Source: Shewanella frigidimarina
Lineage (GTDB): Bacteria > Pseudomonadota > Gammaproteobacteria > Enterobacterales > Shewanellaceae
Length of the DNA stretch: 64,000 nucleotides
Assembly: GCF_003797125.1 (NCBI RefSeq)
Contig: NZ_RKKE01000007.1
Coordinates: forward strand, 124,001-188,000
Reading direction: 5' to 3'
The position numbers were made by a program, and so were the translations under genes. Below the pieces are notes generated by a model that saw only the letters and a list, made by a program, of their open reading frames with translations, did not search any database and had not been told where the DNA came from. How positions within the stretch are numbered: position 1 is the first letter of the stretch; each line of letters opens with the position of its first letter. Below, piece after piece: positions 1 through 8,625 of this stretch.

Positions 1-50
1 TTGGATTAAGGTTTGTTATGTTTTATTCACTTAACAAAACCTTAATCCAA
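1..50. repeat. Near-perfect inverted repeat at the window edge
   Basis: The 17-base left arm starting TTGGATTAAGG pairs with the right arm ending CCTTAATCCAA, with one bulged base and a loop of about 15 bases. It could be a transcription terminator for a gene to the left or a mobile-element end. The left context is outside the window, so these cannot be separated. Confidence 0.5.
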
Positions 51-329
51 CACAGAATAAACCTTGAATCTCAAACAGCCATTTTTCATCAGGCTATACT
101 GAATTATCAACTAATAAATTAAGTGTCATCACACAAATACATATCCGACATCCACTCAATAATCATCATAATTCTCGTAATCATGGCCCATTAACTTCGC
201 CACTCAATTACTATGAACAAAGCCAAACACACGACTCAAACAATACCCTCAAACAGTATTTTCTCTACACATTACCTTCCAATAGTGAGTGGTTTTAATA
301 TCCCAGCCATATTCTGTCCCCAGTTATAT

Positions 330-1000
330 TCTTAATTATGTTCAGAGCTATTTCAGAGTGATGCTCAACGTAATCCCCAAAATGATGCCAATAACATACC
401 TGTTCAAATATTAACCAAAGTTGATGCGGATCAAATTTTATTCGCAGTACAGGAATATACTGATACTTGTGTGCTGAGATTCTCCTTTAATTAGGAAGGT
501 AGAAATCATGGACTTGCCGCAAACAGTTATTTCCCCTAAAACCGTCGGGGATCCGCTCTATTACGAAGCTATCGTCTTCGGTCGCTTTACGCGTCAACTT
601 TGCGCGTTAGATGACAAAAAAAGCTATATGTCCTCTAGCAACATGACCCACACCATTTCAGTATCCACATTGAGTGACCAAGCATGGAAAAAGATGACAT
701 CAACGTCAACTTTGAACACATCATGCTACGCGTTGAGGTTACAACGTCATCACAGGCAAGGGAAACAACATGGTGTATGCCATATTATTCAATTCATTAT
801 GGTAAATACACTCGCCCTTTCATCCTTTGAAAAAATGTCATCCCTTACGGACTTAATACGGCATTTAAAGACGACGTTCTTCCTCTCAACATTCCGAACC
901 AGAAAGCCGCTAAAGAAATGACCCGTACTGCGATTAAGTGAGGCTTCACGGTAGATATGTAGCACTTTCACTGCCTACCTGAATGACTGTTTTACTTGTT
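330..1000 (+). pseudogene. Decayed coding region (two remnant reading frames)
   Basis: This stretch before the aco operon holds no intact gene. An open frame ends at about 495 (…VLRFSFN, stop TAG). A good ribosome-binding site (AGGAAGG) then precedes an ATG at 508, whose frame starts plausibly (MDLPQTVISPKTVGDPLYY) but soon loses protein-like character. From about 690 a different frame looks coding (NVNFEHIMLRVEVTTSS, later IPNQKAAKEMTRTAIK) and is broken by in-frame stops near 918-970. The pattern fits a gene pair damaged by frameshifts and stops. I do not recognise the family. The 137-residue frame 508-921 is unlikely to be a real full-length protein. Confidence 0.45.
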
Positions 1001-1060
1001 TTGACCAGCACTAAATGGACTTCTTAGCCTTCTGTGGTTTTTATTTTGGAGGAAAGACAA

Positions 1061-2035
1061 ATGCATATTGATCGCGAACAATTACTGGAAGCGTACCGAC
1101 AAATGCGCACCATACGAGAATTTGAAGAGCGTCTGCACAAAGAATTCACCACAGGACAAATACCTGGATTTGTTCACCTATATGCTGGTGAAGAAACCTC
1201 AGCTGTAGCCGTGTGTCAGCAATTAAATAATGAAGACCACATTGCCAGTACCCATCGCGGCCATGGCCATTGCATTGCAAAAGGTTGTGATGTGATGGGG
1301 ATGATGAAAGAAATCTACGGCCGCGCAGAGGGGTTATGCGCAGGCAAAGGCGGCTCCATGCACATTGCTGATTTAGACAAAGGCATGCTTGGTGCTAATG
1401 GGATTGTCGGTGGTGGTGGCCCATTAGCCTGTGGCGCAGCCTTGTCTTCTAAGGTACGTGGCACCGATGGGGTTGCAGTCGCCTTTTTTGGCGACGGCGC
1501 GTTTAATCAAGGCACCATACTTGAATCGATGAACTTTGCTTCGGTTAATCAATTACCAGTGCTATTTGTATTGGAAGATAACGGTTATGCCGAATCCACC
1601 GCCAGTGCTTGGTCCATGGGAGGCCATGATCCTGTTGCTAGAGCCGCGGGATTTGGGATAAAAGGAAAAAAGGTCGACGGACATGATTACTTTGCCGTTT
1701 ACCGCGCAGCCAAAGAAGCCGTTGATGCGATGCGATCAGGCCTTGGTCCACGCTTTATTGCCATTGAATTTACTCGTTATTACGGACACTTTGAAGGTGA
1801 CGCCACCACCTATCGCCCTCCAGGTGAAGTCCGCGACGAACGTACTTACCTCGATGCGTTAAAATTTTTCCGCGCTAGGGTCACGGGTGGTGAAATGCTA
1901 ACCGTAGTTGAGCTAGATGCCATCGATGATGAGGTCAAAACACTCATTGATGCTGCCGTCGATGAAGCTAAAGCCGCTGAAATACCTAATATCGACCAAC
2001 TCACCACTGACGTTTACGCCAATTACTCATTATGA
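1061..2035 (+). CDS. acoA: Acetoin dehydrogenase-type E1 alpha subunit (TPP-dependent)
   Basis: A 324-residue alpha subunit of a thiamine-diphosphate 2-oxoacid/acetoin dehydrogenase E1, which decarboxylates or cleaves the substrate and passes the acyl group to the lipoyl E2. The TPP/Mg motif runs from GDGAFNQG at about residue 144 to the EDN near 172, and the HRGHGH segment typical of E1 alpha is present. The start at 1061 is chosen because GGAGG lies just upstream (1048-1052); the upstream GTG at 1034 would put that site inside the gene. It is the first gene of a five-gene operon. Acetoin as substrate is inferred from AcoA-like sequence character; a branched-chain or pyruvate substrate is not excluded. 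Confidence 0.85.
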   Translation: MHIDREQLLEAYRQMRTIREFEERLHKEFTTGQIPGFVHLYAGEETSAVAVCQQLNNEDHIASTHRGHGHCIAKGCDVMGMMKEIYGRAEGLCAGKGGSMHIADLDKGMLGANGIVGGGGPLACGAALSSKVRGTDGVAVAFFGDGAFNQGTILESMNFASVNQLPVLFVLEDNGYAESTASAWSMGGHDPVARAAGFGIKGKKVDGHDYFAVYRAAKEAVDAMRSGLGPRFIAIEFTRYYGHFEGDATTYRPPGEVRDERTYLDALKFFRARVTGGEMLTVVELDAIDDEVKTLIDAAVDEAKAAEIPNIDQLTTDVYANYSL

Positions 2036-2048
2036 TTTGGGGGAAGTT

Positions 2049-3059
2049 ATGTCTATAAAATCTTTTAGAGAAGCACTCAACGAAGGCATGCGTGACGCCA
2101 TGCTAGAAGATCCGTCAGTCATACTATTAGGCGAAGATATTGCCGGTGGCTTAGGTGCAGCTGGACAACAAGATGCTTGGGGCGGTGTACTAGGCGCAAC
2201 TCATGGCTTAATGACGGAGTTTGGTCGTGACCGTGTATTTGATACTCCCATCAGCGAAAGCGCATTTATTGGTGCCGCTGCTGGTGCTGCTGCAACGGGA
2301 TTAAGGCCTGTTGCTCAGCTTATGTTTGTTGATTTTTTTGGCGTTTGTGGAGATCAAATCATCAACCAAATGGCTAAATTTCGCTATATGTTCGGCGGAA
2401 AAGCAACAACACCAGTGGTTGTAAGAACCTTATATGGGGCTGGCACAGGAGCCGCAAGCCAACATAGTCAATGTCTGTATCCTATTTTCACCCATATTCC
2501 CGGCTTAAAAGTGGTTATTCCATCTTCACCCTATGAAGCCAAAGGGCTGATGTTACAAGCCATTCGTGATGATGACCCGGTGATATTTTTTGAACATAAA
2601 GCCATGTTCAACGATAAGGGCGAAGTGCCAGATGAACCCTACGTCATTCCATTTGGTCAAGCCCGTACTGTGCGTGAAGGTCGTGATGTCACCATCGTAG
2701 CCATTGGTCGTATGGTTGGTTTTGCTAGCAAAGCAGCTGATGCATTAGCCCAAGCTGGTATCGAATGTACCATTATCGATCCTCGCACCACGTCACCGCT
2801 TGATGAGAAGGCAATATTAGCGTCGGTTGAACAGACTGGCCGGCTAGTAGTAGTTGATGAAGCCAGCCCTCGTTGTGGGATGGCAGCAGATATCAGTTCA
2901 ATTGTGGCTGAATACGCATTCTCAGCGCTAAAAGCCCCGATTAAACGGGTTATGCCACCACACTCTCCGGTGCCGTTTGCACCGAATCTTGAACAAGCTT
3001 ACATCCCTAGCGTTGCAGATATTGAAATTGCAGTGCAAGCAGTAATGAGGAAACACTAA
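2049..3059 (+). CDS. acoB: Acetoin dehydrogenase-type E1 beta subunit
   Basis: A 336-residue transketolase-like E1 beta subunit that forms the heterotetramer with the preceding alpha subunit. Family hallmarks are LLGEDIAGGLGAAG near the N terminus and FDTPISESAFIGAAAGAA, with a C-terminal transketolase domain (IDPRTTSPLDEKAI). The ATG at 2049 follows a GGGGGAAG ribosome site and lies 13 bases after acoA. A longer frame reaches back to 1917 inside acoA, but it reads non-family sequence and is rejected. The stop overlaps the next start (TAATG), suggesting translational coupling with the lipoyl protein. Confidence 0.87.
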   Translation: MSIKSFREALNEGMRDAMLEDPSVILLGEDIAGGLGAAGQQDAWGGVLGATHGLMTEFGRDRVFDTPISESAFIGAAAGAAATGLRPVAQLMFVDFFGVCGDQIINQMAKFRYMFGGKATTPVVVRTLYGAGTGAASQHSQCLYPIFTHIPGLKVVIPSSPYEAKGLMLQAIRDDDPVIFFEHKAMFNDKGEVPDEPYVIPFGQARTVREGRDVTIVAIGRMVGFASKAADALAQAGIECTIIDPRTTSPLDEKAILASVEQTGRLVVVDEASPRCGMAADISSIVAEYAFSALKAPIKRVMPPHSPVPFAPNLEQAYIPSVADIEIAVQAVMRKH

Positions 3060-3358
3060 TGGCCAACAATATTAATGCCATCACAATGCCAAAATTTGGT
3101 CTCACGATGGAAAAAGGCAGCGTCTCAGCTTGGCATGTTGAGGTTGGCAAAACGGTCGCAGTGGGTGATGAGATTGCCGATATTGAAACCGAAAAGGTCA
3201 CCTCAGCATACGAATCACCGATAGCCGGAACATGGCGGCGTAGTGTTGCCTCTGTCGGTGATGAGCTTCCAATTGGCTCACTTATTGGTGTGATGGCATC
3301 TCCCGAGGTTGATGATGCACAAATAGACAGTTTCATTGCCAAATTCACACCAACTTAA
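3059..3358 (+). CDS. Stand-alone lipoyl domain protein (free E2 lipoyl arm)
   Basis: A 99-residue protein consisting of one biotinyl/lipoyl domain and a short acidic tail. The lipoylation lysine is K46 in DIETEKVTSAYESP, the usual hairpin turn. In most complexes this domain is the N-terminal part of E2; here it is a separate protein and the catalytic domain is encoded two genes downstream. It presumably shuttles acyl groups between the AcoA/AcoB E1 and that catalytic protein. The start overlaps the acoB stop by one base. Confidence 0.85.
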   Translation: MANNINAITMPKFGLTMEKGSVSAWHVEVGKTVAVGDEIADIETEKVTSAYESPIAGTWRRSVASVGDELPIGSLIGVMASPEVDDAQIDSFIAKFTPT

Positions 3359-3370
3359 TAGGACAACACC

Positions 3371-3673
3371 ATGAAATTAAAAGCAGCTTTTATGTTTTTA
3401 TCACCCGATGCTAGCCATGAAAAAAGTGTTGTCTCGACCCCGAGTGTCGAACTCACAGTGATCGCAACACGCAATTACGACGATGCAGTATCGGTTGCCA
3501 CTGAGCTGGCTGATTTAGGCATTAAATCTATCGAACTCTGTGGTGGCTTTGGCCACATTGGTACGGCTCGTATTGCTAACGCTGTCGAGGGTAAAGCCAC
3601 TGTAGGTGTTGTAAGGTTTGATATTCATCCAGGGTTGGATGGCGCGAGTGGTGATAGCATTTTCACCAAATAA
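3371..3673 (+). CDS. DUF6506 family protein inside the aco operon
   Basis: A 100-residue protein that I match to the DUF6506 family from the pattern KAAFMFLSPDAS…VELTVIATRNYDDAV…IELCGGFGHIGTARIANAV. Its function is unknown to me. It has no signal peptide or membrane segment and looks like a small soluble alpha/beta protein. It sits between the lipoyl protein and the E2 catalytic protein, 12 bases after the former and 14 before the latter, so it is co-transcribed with the dehydrogenase and may assist the same reaction. The family assignment is from memory of its signature, not from a search. Confidence 0.7.
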   Translation: MKLKAAFMFLSPDASHEKSVVSTPSVELTVIATRNYDDAVSVATELADLGIKSIELCGGFGHIGTARIANAVEGKATVGVVRFDIHPGLDGASGDSIFTK

Positions 3674-3687
3674 TAGGATTATTTATC

Positions 3688-4446
3688 ATGGAAACTCTAC
3701 AAGATAAAGGTGCTAAGTACCATTTGTTTGGCGATGTCACCACTGAACCATTAACTAAGATAAGGCGAATAATCGCTAATAATGTGCTTGAGAGCTGGAC
3801 GCATATACCCCATGTGACCCATCATGATGAGGTAGATATCGGTGCCATCGAAGCATTACGCCATAAGCTTAATATCGAACATTCGGCTGACGTTTTGGGT
3901 GTGACTGAAGAGGAACAGATACATTTCACATTATTGCCGTTCATTTTAAAAGCCACGATTGAAGCATTGAAGCTTTTCCCTGAATTTAATGCTTCGCTCA
4001 GTGACGACGGCGAAACACTGATGCTTAAGCACTATTACAACCTTGGGATTGCGGTAGACACCTCAAATGGTCTTCTCGTTCCGGTAATTAAAAACGTAGA
4101 CTCACTCACACTAGAGGAGCTAGCCATAGTATCACAACAATTAGCTGAGCGAACTCGCGCAGGTAAACTGACCTTTGCCGACACTGAAGGAGGCTCATTC
4201 ACGGTAACCAGTTTAGGCCCAATGGGAGGAACGAGTTTTACGCCCATTATTAACATGCCCGAGGTTGCCATTTTAGGAGTATCAAGAGAAATAACCAAGG
4301 TTGTGGCGCAAAATGGCCAAATTGTTATTCGCCCTATGTTGCCATTATCGCTGTCCTATGATCATCGTGTTATCGATGGCGCTATGGCAACACGCTTCAT
4401 GGCACAGCTAAAGCAAAATCTGTCACAAGCGGAGACTTTCTGCTAA
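3688..4446 (+). CDS. 2-oxoacid dehydrogenase E2 catalytic domain protein
   Basis: A 252-residue protein that is only the acyltransferase core of a dihydrolipoamide E2. The catalytic motif is SYDHRVIDG, with H226 and D230. The conserved SFTVTSLGPMGGTSFTPIIN stretch is at about 170-189. No lipoyl domain is present, and no clear peripheral-subunit-binding domain can be seen before the core starts at about residue 18. It would accept the acyl group from the free lipoyl protein and transfer it to CoA. It is the last gene of the operon and is followed by a strong hairpin. No E3 (dihydrolipoamide dehydrogenase) is linked, so a shared cellular E3 is likely. Confidence 0.85.
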   Translation: METLQDKGAKYHLFGDVTTEPLTKIRRIIANNVLESWTHIPHVTHHDEVDIGAIEALRHKLNIEHSADVLGVTEEEQIHFTLLPFILKATIEALKLFPEFNASLSDDGETLMLKHYYNLGIAVDTSNGLLVPVIKNVDSLTLEELAIVSQQLAERTRAGKLTFADTEGGSFTVTSLGPMGGTSFTPIINMPEVAILGVSREITKVVAQNGQIVIRPMLPLSLSYDHRVIDGAMATRFMAQLKQNLSQAETFC

Positions 4447-4471
4447 TTGCATATGACATTAGTGTTAGATC

Positions 4472-4524
4472 AATAATGGCAGTGCATTAACCTAATGATA
4501 AGGGGTTAATGAGCTGCCATTATT
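4472..4524. terminator. Long hairpin between convergent aco operon and fieF
   Basis: AATAATGGCAG…CATTAACC pairs with GGTTAATG…GCTGCCATTATT to give a ~20 bp interrupted stem with a short loop. It lies between convergent genes and probably terminates both. Confidence 0.65.
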
Positions 4525-4557
4525 CAATTAAAAGTCTTAGTTTCTACACATCATTGA

Positions 4558-5427
4558 TTAAACCGGATCTTGGTGAATTATCACTTCTGCATCATCAAAC
4601 GCCGCTTTAATCGTCAAACCCGCTTTATCTGCTATTGCATGAGCTTCAAGCAGAGATAAGTCACCAGCCAATTCCATGTGCAATTGAATGAACGTGGTTT
4701 TGCCCGCTTGACGAGTGCGTAAATCATGAATCCCCTTAACGCGAGGGTCTTGCTTGGCTAACGCTTTAATTTTGTCGCGAGTCTCATTGTCTAACTCGCG
4801 GTCAAGTAAGCTCTGAATTGAACGATAACCTAAACCGAGCGCTTGATTACCAATAAACAATGCAATAAACACCGCAAACAGACCATCGGCCCACCACCAG
4901 CCATATTGCGCCAATATTAGCGCAAACAACACCGCAGCATTCAATAACAAGTCAGACTTATAATGTAGTGAATCGGCTTCAACCAAAGAGCTATTGGTTT
5001 TTTTCAAAGCATGTCGTTGCAGCAAAACGAGTGCAAATGTCAGTACTATCGCAATAATAGACACCACGATGCCACTCATAGCATTGGTGACCGCCACTGG
5101 ATGAATTAACTTTTCGCCGCCATACAATAATAACAACGACGCCGAACCTAAAATAAAGGCCGCTTGAGCTAACGTTGCTAACGGCTCAGCTTTACCATGG
5201 CCATAACGATGATCTTTATCAGCGGGAACGATGGCATACCGAATAGCAATAAAGTTAACAATCGAAGCAAGTGCATCTGCAAATGAATCCGTTAATGAGC
5301 CCAACATACTGGCCGAGCCCGAATACATCCAAGCGATCAACTTAATCACAATAAGACACAGCGCTGTGGCCACTGACGCGCGGCTAGCTAATTTGACCCA
5401 AAAGTCATATTCAGAAGAGGTACTCAT
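4558..5427 (-). CDS. fieF: Cation-efflux (CDF) pump, FieF-like
   Basis: A 289-residue cation diffusion facilitator that would export Fe(II)/Zn(II) across the inner membrane using the proton gradient. The tetrahedral metal site is visible: D47 and D51 in LTDSFADALAS (TM2) and H155 and D159 in LHYKSDLLLNAA (TM5). Six membrane segments are followed by a C-terminal cytoplasmic metal-binding domain (about 210-289). The order of the four ligands (D, D, H, D) matches E. coli FieF rather than histidine-rich zinc exporters. It is a single gene, convergent with the aco operon. Metal specificity is inferred from family resemblance. Confidence 0.85.
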   Translation of the reverse strand: MSTSSEYDFWVKLASRASVATALCLIVIKLIAWMYSGSASMLGSLTDSFADALASIVNFIAIRYAIVPADKDHRYGHGKAEPLATLAQAAFILGSASLLLLYGGEKLIHPVAVTNAMSGIVVSIIAIVLTFALVLLQRHALKKTNSSLVEADSLHYKSDLLLNAAVLFALILAQYGWWWADGLFAVFIALFIGNQALGLGYRSIQSLLDRELDNETRDKIKALAKQDPRVKGIHDLRTRQAGKTTFIQLHMELAGDLSLLEAHAIADKAGLTIKAAFDDAEVIIHQDPV

Positions 5428-5567
5428 ATAAGAATTGTCGGCTCATTTAACTGATGATTTATCTGCTATTACTATAGCAAGTTCATTGCTCGATTAGGAT
5501 AAAGTTTACTAAAGTAACCGCTCGCCTTAAGCAAAGTGTGACCATTAGCAAACTTGCATAAATAAAA

Positions 5568-5600
5568 AAGCCACTACCCAAAGGTAACGGCTTTTATCGA
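5568..5600 (-). terminator. Rho-independent terminator of the Spy/CpxP-like gene
   Basis: Read on the minus strand, GCCGTTACC…GGTAGTGGC forms the stem and is followed by a run of six T. It lies about 30 bases past the stop codon at 5628. Confidence 0.75.
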
Positions 5601-5627
5601 TTTAATTCGACGATGTGCCAGTAATCA

Positions 5628-6119
5628 TTAACGGCGCGGTTTGTGGCCTTTGCCTAGCTTAAATTTATCTTGAAACGTTTGTTGCTGTTCAGGCGTTAAT
5701 AATTGATAAATTTCGTTTTGCATTTTCAAATGCGTCAGCATCTTTTGTAAATGCTTTTGTTGCTGTGCTTCTGCCATTTCAGTTGCTTTTGCTTCATCAA
5801 AACCAGCGGTAGTGATTAACGCTAACATTTCTGTACGGTGCTCAGCGCGCTGCTCTTTAGTTGGACGCTCAGGGCGGTTAGCTTGATACTTATCAAAGAT
5901 GGCTTTTACTTGAACTTTTTGGGCATCAGTTAAGTCCAGCTTACGAAGCATTTTATGCATGCCACCTTTGTGACCATGATGTCGGTCACCTTTAGCGGTA
6001 ACATTTTCAGTTTTTACAGTATTATCAGCTGCATCAACTGCATATAACTGGCCAGCTAATAAAGCCGAGCTTGCCACTAAGGCAACTAAACTCGTTTTGA
6101 TGATTGATGATGTTTTCAT
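5628..6119 (-). CDS. Spy/CpxP family periplasmic chaperone
   Basis: A 163-residue secreted helical protein of the LTxxQ family, which includes E. coli CpxP and Spy: periplasmic chaperones that are induced by envelope stress and can damp the Cpx response. A signal peptide covers about residues 1-27 (ending near LYA). The two LTxxQ motifs are LTDAQ at 63-67 and LTPEQ at 141-145, and a His/Lys-rich patch follows the signal. GAGGTACTTAACA precedes the ATG. A perfect CpxR box 96 bases upstream and the cpxRA genes 1.8 kb away support membership of the Cpx regulon. Whether it acts like CpxP (feedback) or Spy (chaperone) cannot be decided from sequence. Confidence 0.85.
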   Translation of the reverse strand: MKTSSIIKTSLVALVASSALLAGQLYAVDAADNTVKTENVTAKGDRHHGHKGGMHKMLRKLDLTDAQKVQVKAIFDKYQANRPERPTKEQRAEHRTEMLALITTAGFDEAKATEMAEAQQQKHLQKMLTHLKMQNEIYQLLTPEQQQTFQDKFKLGKGHKPRR

Positions 6120-6214
6120 TGTTAAGTACCTCGGTATGAATGGGATTTATTTTCTGCCTTTGCAGATTTGATACTCAGTTTACCGAATGCAATGTCAATG
6201 AGGGTTAAGACTGA

Positions 6215-6229
6215 GTAAACCTATGTAAA
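6215..6229. promoter_or_regulatory. CpxR box (perfect GTAAA-N5-GTAAA)
   Basis: The sequence GTAAACCTATGTAAA matches the published CpxR consensus of two GTAAA half-sites with five-base spacing. It lies in the divergent region between the Spy/CpxP-like gene and the thioredoxin-DsbD-like gene, close to cpxRA. It could control either or both. Confidence 0.75.
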
Positions 6230-6394
6230 GAACGTTTTCATAGCACTTTAGTGCCAGTAATTCATGATCAAGTTGGCATATTGAATGATAAATATCGCAG
6301 TAATGCGAGCCAGTTAACGTAATTCAGTCTTGATCCTTACAGTAATCATATTAGGGCATAAAATCTAACTATTAGCGCTTTAATGGAATACATT

Positions 6395-7822
6395 ATGAAC
6401 CGATTGATTGGCCAATTACTGTTACTTCTTTGTGTACTGATATTGGCACCCAGCTCAATAGCCAGTACCGCGGCCTCAACTGACAACTCACTTTGGTATA
6501 CTCAGCAAAACCAGCAGCCAGTAGTTAAACTGCATTTCTTTTGGTCTAAAACCTGCCCTCATTGTCGTGAAGCCCATCCTTTTATTGATGCTCTAGGCGA
6601 ACGTTTTGACTGGATAGAACTACACGACTACGCCATTAGCGAACCCGGTAATGTCGATAAACTTATGGAAATGGGCCAACACACTGGTGTTGAACCTAAA
6701 TCAGTACCCTACTTTGCCATTTGTGGTGAGGCCGTTGTTGGCTATAACAGCCATGATGTCACAGGCCGTTTTATCCTAGAACGCTTAGTTAACTGTTACC
6801 AACGCCAAGGTGGTAAAGCAGATATTGGTAATAAGCTCGATGATTACTTAGGCGCATCGCCAGTAGTAAGCGCACCATTATTTGAAACCTGTGGTGACAC
6901 GAGTGACGACCCACAAGCCGAAAGTTCGTGTGGTATGTCATTTGACCAAGCCAGTGACATTACTCCTATACCGACTGTTCAGCCTGTCGACATCCCACTC
7001 ATTGGTGCTGTGCACCCTGAAGAAATGTCATTGCCAGTGCTCACCTTAGTACTCGCTGGTGTCGATGCCTTTAATCCCTGCGCATTTTTCGTGTTGCTGT
7101 TTTTACTGAGCATTATGGTTAATGCAGGCAGCCGCAAACGTATGTTATTGGTAGGCGGTATTTTTGTATTCTTCTCAGGCTTTATCTACTTTATATTTAT
7201 GAGCGCCTGGCTTAACTTATTCCAACTACTTGGTGGCGGTGATGGCGGTATCATTATCACTTGTGCGGGGGTATTGGCATTGATTGCGGCCATAGTGAAT
7301 ATAAAAGATTACTTTTACGGCCGTGGCGACGTCAGTCTATCAATGTCAGTTGAAAATCGTGGCTCGCTTATTAAACGTATGGGCAAATTATCCAAAGCCA
7401 GCTCGTTACCAACAATGATTTTAGGCTCAACGATTCTGGCTATTTTAGCTAACACCTATGAACTGCTTTGCACCGCAGGTTTCCCAATGATTTACACCTC
7501 TGTGTTGTCATTATCAGATCTCGATACCATGCAGCGATACTTATACCTCATCGCTTATAATGTGGTTTACGTTATTCCACTTGCTGCTATTGTGATTGTA
7601 TTCTCAATGACCTTAGGTAAACGCAAGCTCACCGAAAAAGAAGGCGAAGTGCTTAAACTGATGTCAGGTATTATGATGTTAGGGTTAGGCAGCATGTTAG
7701 TGTTTAACCCTAACTCACTGCAAAATGCAGTCTTTTCAGTAGGCCTGATATTTGGGTCTATTGTACTGACCTTTATTATTGCAAGAATTAAACGCTACAT
7801 AGTGCAAAATAAAGCAGGGTAA
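6395..7822 (+). CDS. Thioredoxin domain fused to CcdA/DsbD-like membrane domain
   Basis: A ~475-residue inner-membrane redox protein. After a signal/anchor segment comes a thioredoxin-like domain with the active pair CPHC at C54/C57 (FFWSKTCPHCREAH). The C-terminal part is a CcdA/DsbD-type set of six to seven helices with one cysteine in NPCAFF and another in LLCTAGFPM, the expected intramembrane pair. It probably passes electrons from the cytoplasm to a periplasmic disulfide partner. The domain order (thioredoxin first) is unlike classical DsbD. The start at 6395 is preferred over 6383 because GGAA lies 6-9 bases upstream; neither is strongly supported. The location beside the CpxR box fits a periplasmic thiol role under stress. 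Confidence 0.75.
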   Translation: MNRLIGQLLLLLCVLILAPSSIASTAASTDNSLWYTQQNQQPVVKLHFFWSKTCPHCREAHPFIDALGERFDWIELHDYAISEPGNVDKLMEMGQHTGVEPKSVPYFAICGEAVVGYNSHDVTGRFILERLVNCYQRQGGKADIGNKLDDYLGASPVVSAPLFETCGDTSDDPQAESSCGMSFDQASDITPIPTVQPVDIPLIGAVHPEEMSLPVLTLVLAGVDAFNPCAFFVLLFLLSIMVNAGSRKRMLLVGGIFVFFSGFIYFIFMSAWLNLFQLLGGGDGGIIITCAGVLALIAAIVNIKDYFYGRGDVSLSMSVENRGSLIKRMGKLSKASSLPTMILGSTILAILANTYELLCTAGFPMIYTSVLSLSDLDTMQRYLYLIAYNVVYVIPLAAIVIVFSMTLGKRKLTEKEGEVLKLMSGIMMLGLGSMLVFNPNSLQNAVFSVGLIFGSIVLTFIIARIKRYIVQNKAG

Positions 7823-7883
7823 ATGTAAAACTGTGCAATGTTGATATGATTTAATCTTGGCATAAGATAAGCTTAATTGATCG

Positions 7884-7920
7884 AAAAATCTGTATGTTAG
7901 CTTCAACATACAGATTTTCT
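7884..7920 (+). terminator. Hairpin just upstream of cpxR
   Basis: AAAATCTGTATGTT pairs with AACATACAGATTTT, a 14 bp stem with a small loop. It is followed only by TCTTTG, so termination may be weak. It ends 19 bases before the cpxR start codon, so it either terminates the upstream gene or sits in the cpxR leader. Confidence 0.55.
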
Positions 7921-7938
7921 TTGTGCCAGAGGAAAGTT

Positions 7939-8625
7939 ATGAATCGCATTTTACTGATCGACGATGATATTGGTTTATCCGATCTACTCAGCCAATTACT
8001 TGAGTTGGAAGGCTTCGTATTAACCCAAGCTTATGATGGTGAGCAAGGGCTGATGATGGCGCAACAGCAAGACTTCGATTTAATCCTTCTTGACGTGATG
8101 CTGCCTAAACTCAATGGTTTTGAAGTCTTGCGTGCTTTACGCCAACGCAAGCAAACACCGGTATTAATGCTAACCGCTCGCGGTGATGAAATTGATCGGG
8201 TTGTCGGCCTTGAAATAGGTGCCGATGACTATTTGCCAAAACCCTTTAATGACCGTGAGTTAGTGGCACGAATTAGGGCCATATTACGTCGAGCACAAAC
8301 GACACAACAAGATAGCCAAGCCAATGAAATGATGCAGTTTGGTGATTTACGTCTCGACCCTACCCGCCAAGAAACCTATTGCAATGAGCAACTAATCATT
8401 CTCACTGGCACCGAGTTTTCACTGCTATTTCATTTGATCGAAAAATCAGGCGAGCTGGTTACCAAAGAATCATTAAGCGAAAACGTATTAGGCAAAAAGT
8501 TAATGCCATTTGATCGTAGCTTAGATATGCATTTGTCTAACTTACGCAAAAAATTACCAGAGCGTCAAGATGGCCGTCCACGCGTCAAAACCCTACGCGG
8601 TAAAGGCTATATTTGGATACCGTAA
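7939..8625 (+). CDS. cpxR: Response regulator CpxR
   Basis: A 228-residue OmpR-type response regulator. The receiver domain (1-120) has the acidic pocket IDDD, the phospho-acceptor D52 in LLDVMLPKLNG and the lysine in LPKPFND. The winged-helix DNA-binding domain (about 130-228) ends in VKTLRGKGYIWIP. Phosphorylated CpxR binds GTAAA repeats at envelope-stress genes. The start at 7939 follows AGAGGAAAG; a frame reaching back to 7894 would run through the hairpin and is rejected. The stop overlaps the cpxA start (TAATG). Naming as Cpx rests on this sequence plus the adjacent CpxP-like gene and CpxR box. Confidence 0.87.
   Translation: MNRILLIDDDIGLSDLLSQLLELEGFVLTQAYDGEQGLMMAQQQDFDLILLDVMLPKLNGFEVLRALRQRKQTPVLMLTARGDEIDRVVGLEIGADDYLPKPFNDRELVARIRAILRRAQTTQQDSQANEMMQFGDLRLDPTRQETYCNEQLIILTGTEFSLLFHLIEKSGELVTKESLSENVLGKKLMPFDRSLDMHLSNLRKKLPERQDGRPRVKTLRGKGYIWIP

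Noticed and set aside
1..50. Terminal inverted repeat of an insertion sequence
   Set aside because: No transposase or second end is in view; a terminator is equally likely, so only an inverted repeat was reported.
1917..2048. Extended N terminus for the E1 beta subunit
   Set aside because: The extension overlaps acoA, reads unlike the family and ignores the GGGGGAAG ribosome site before 2049.
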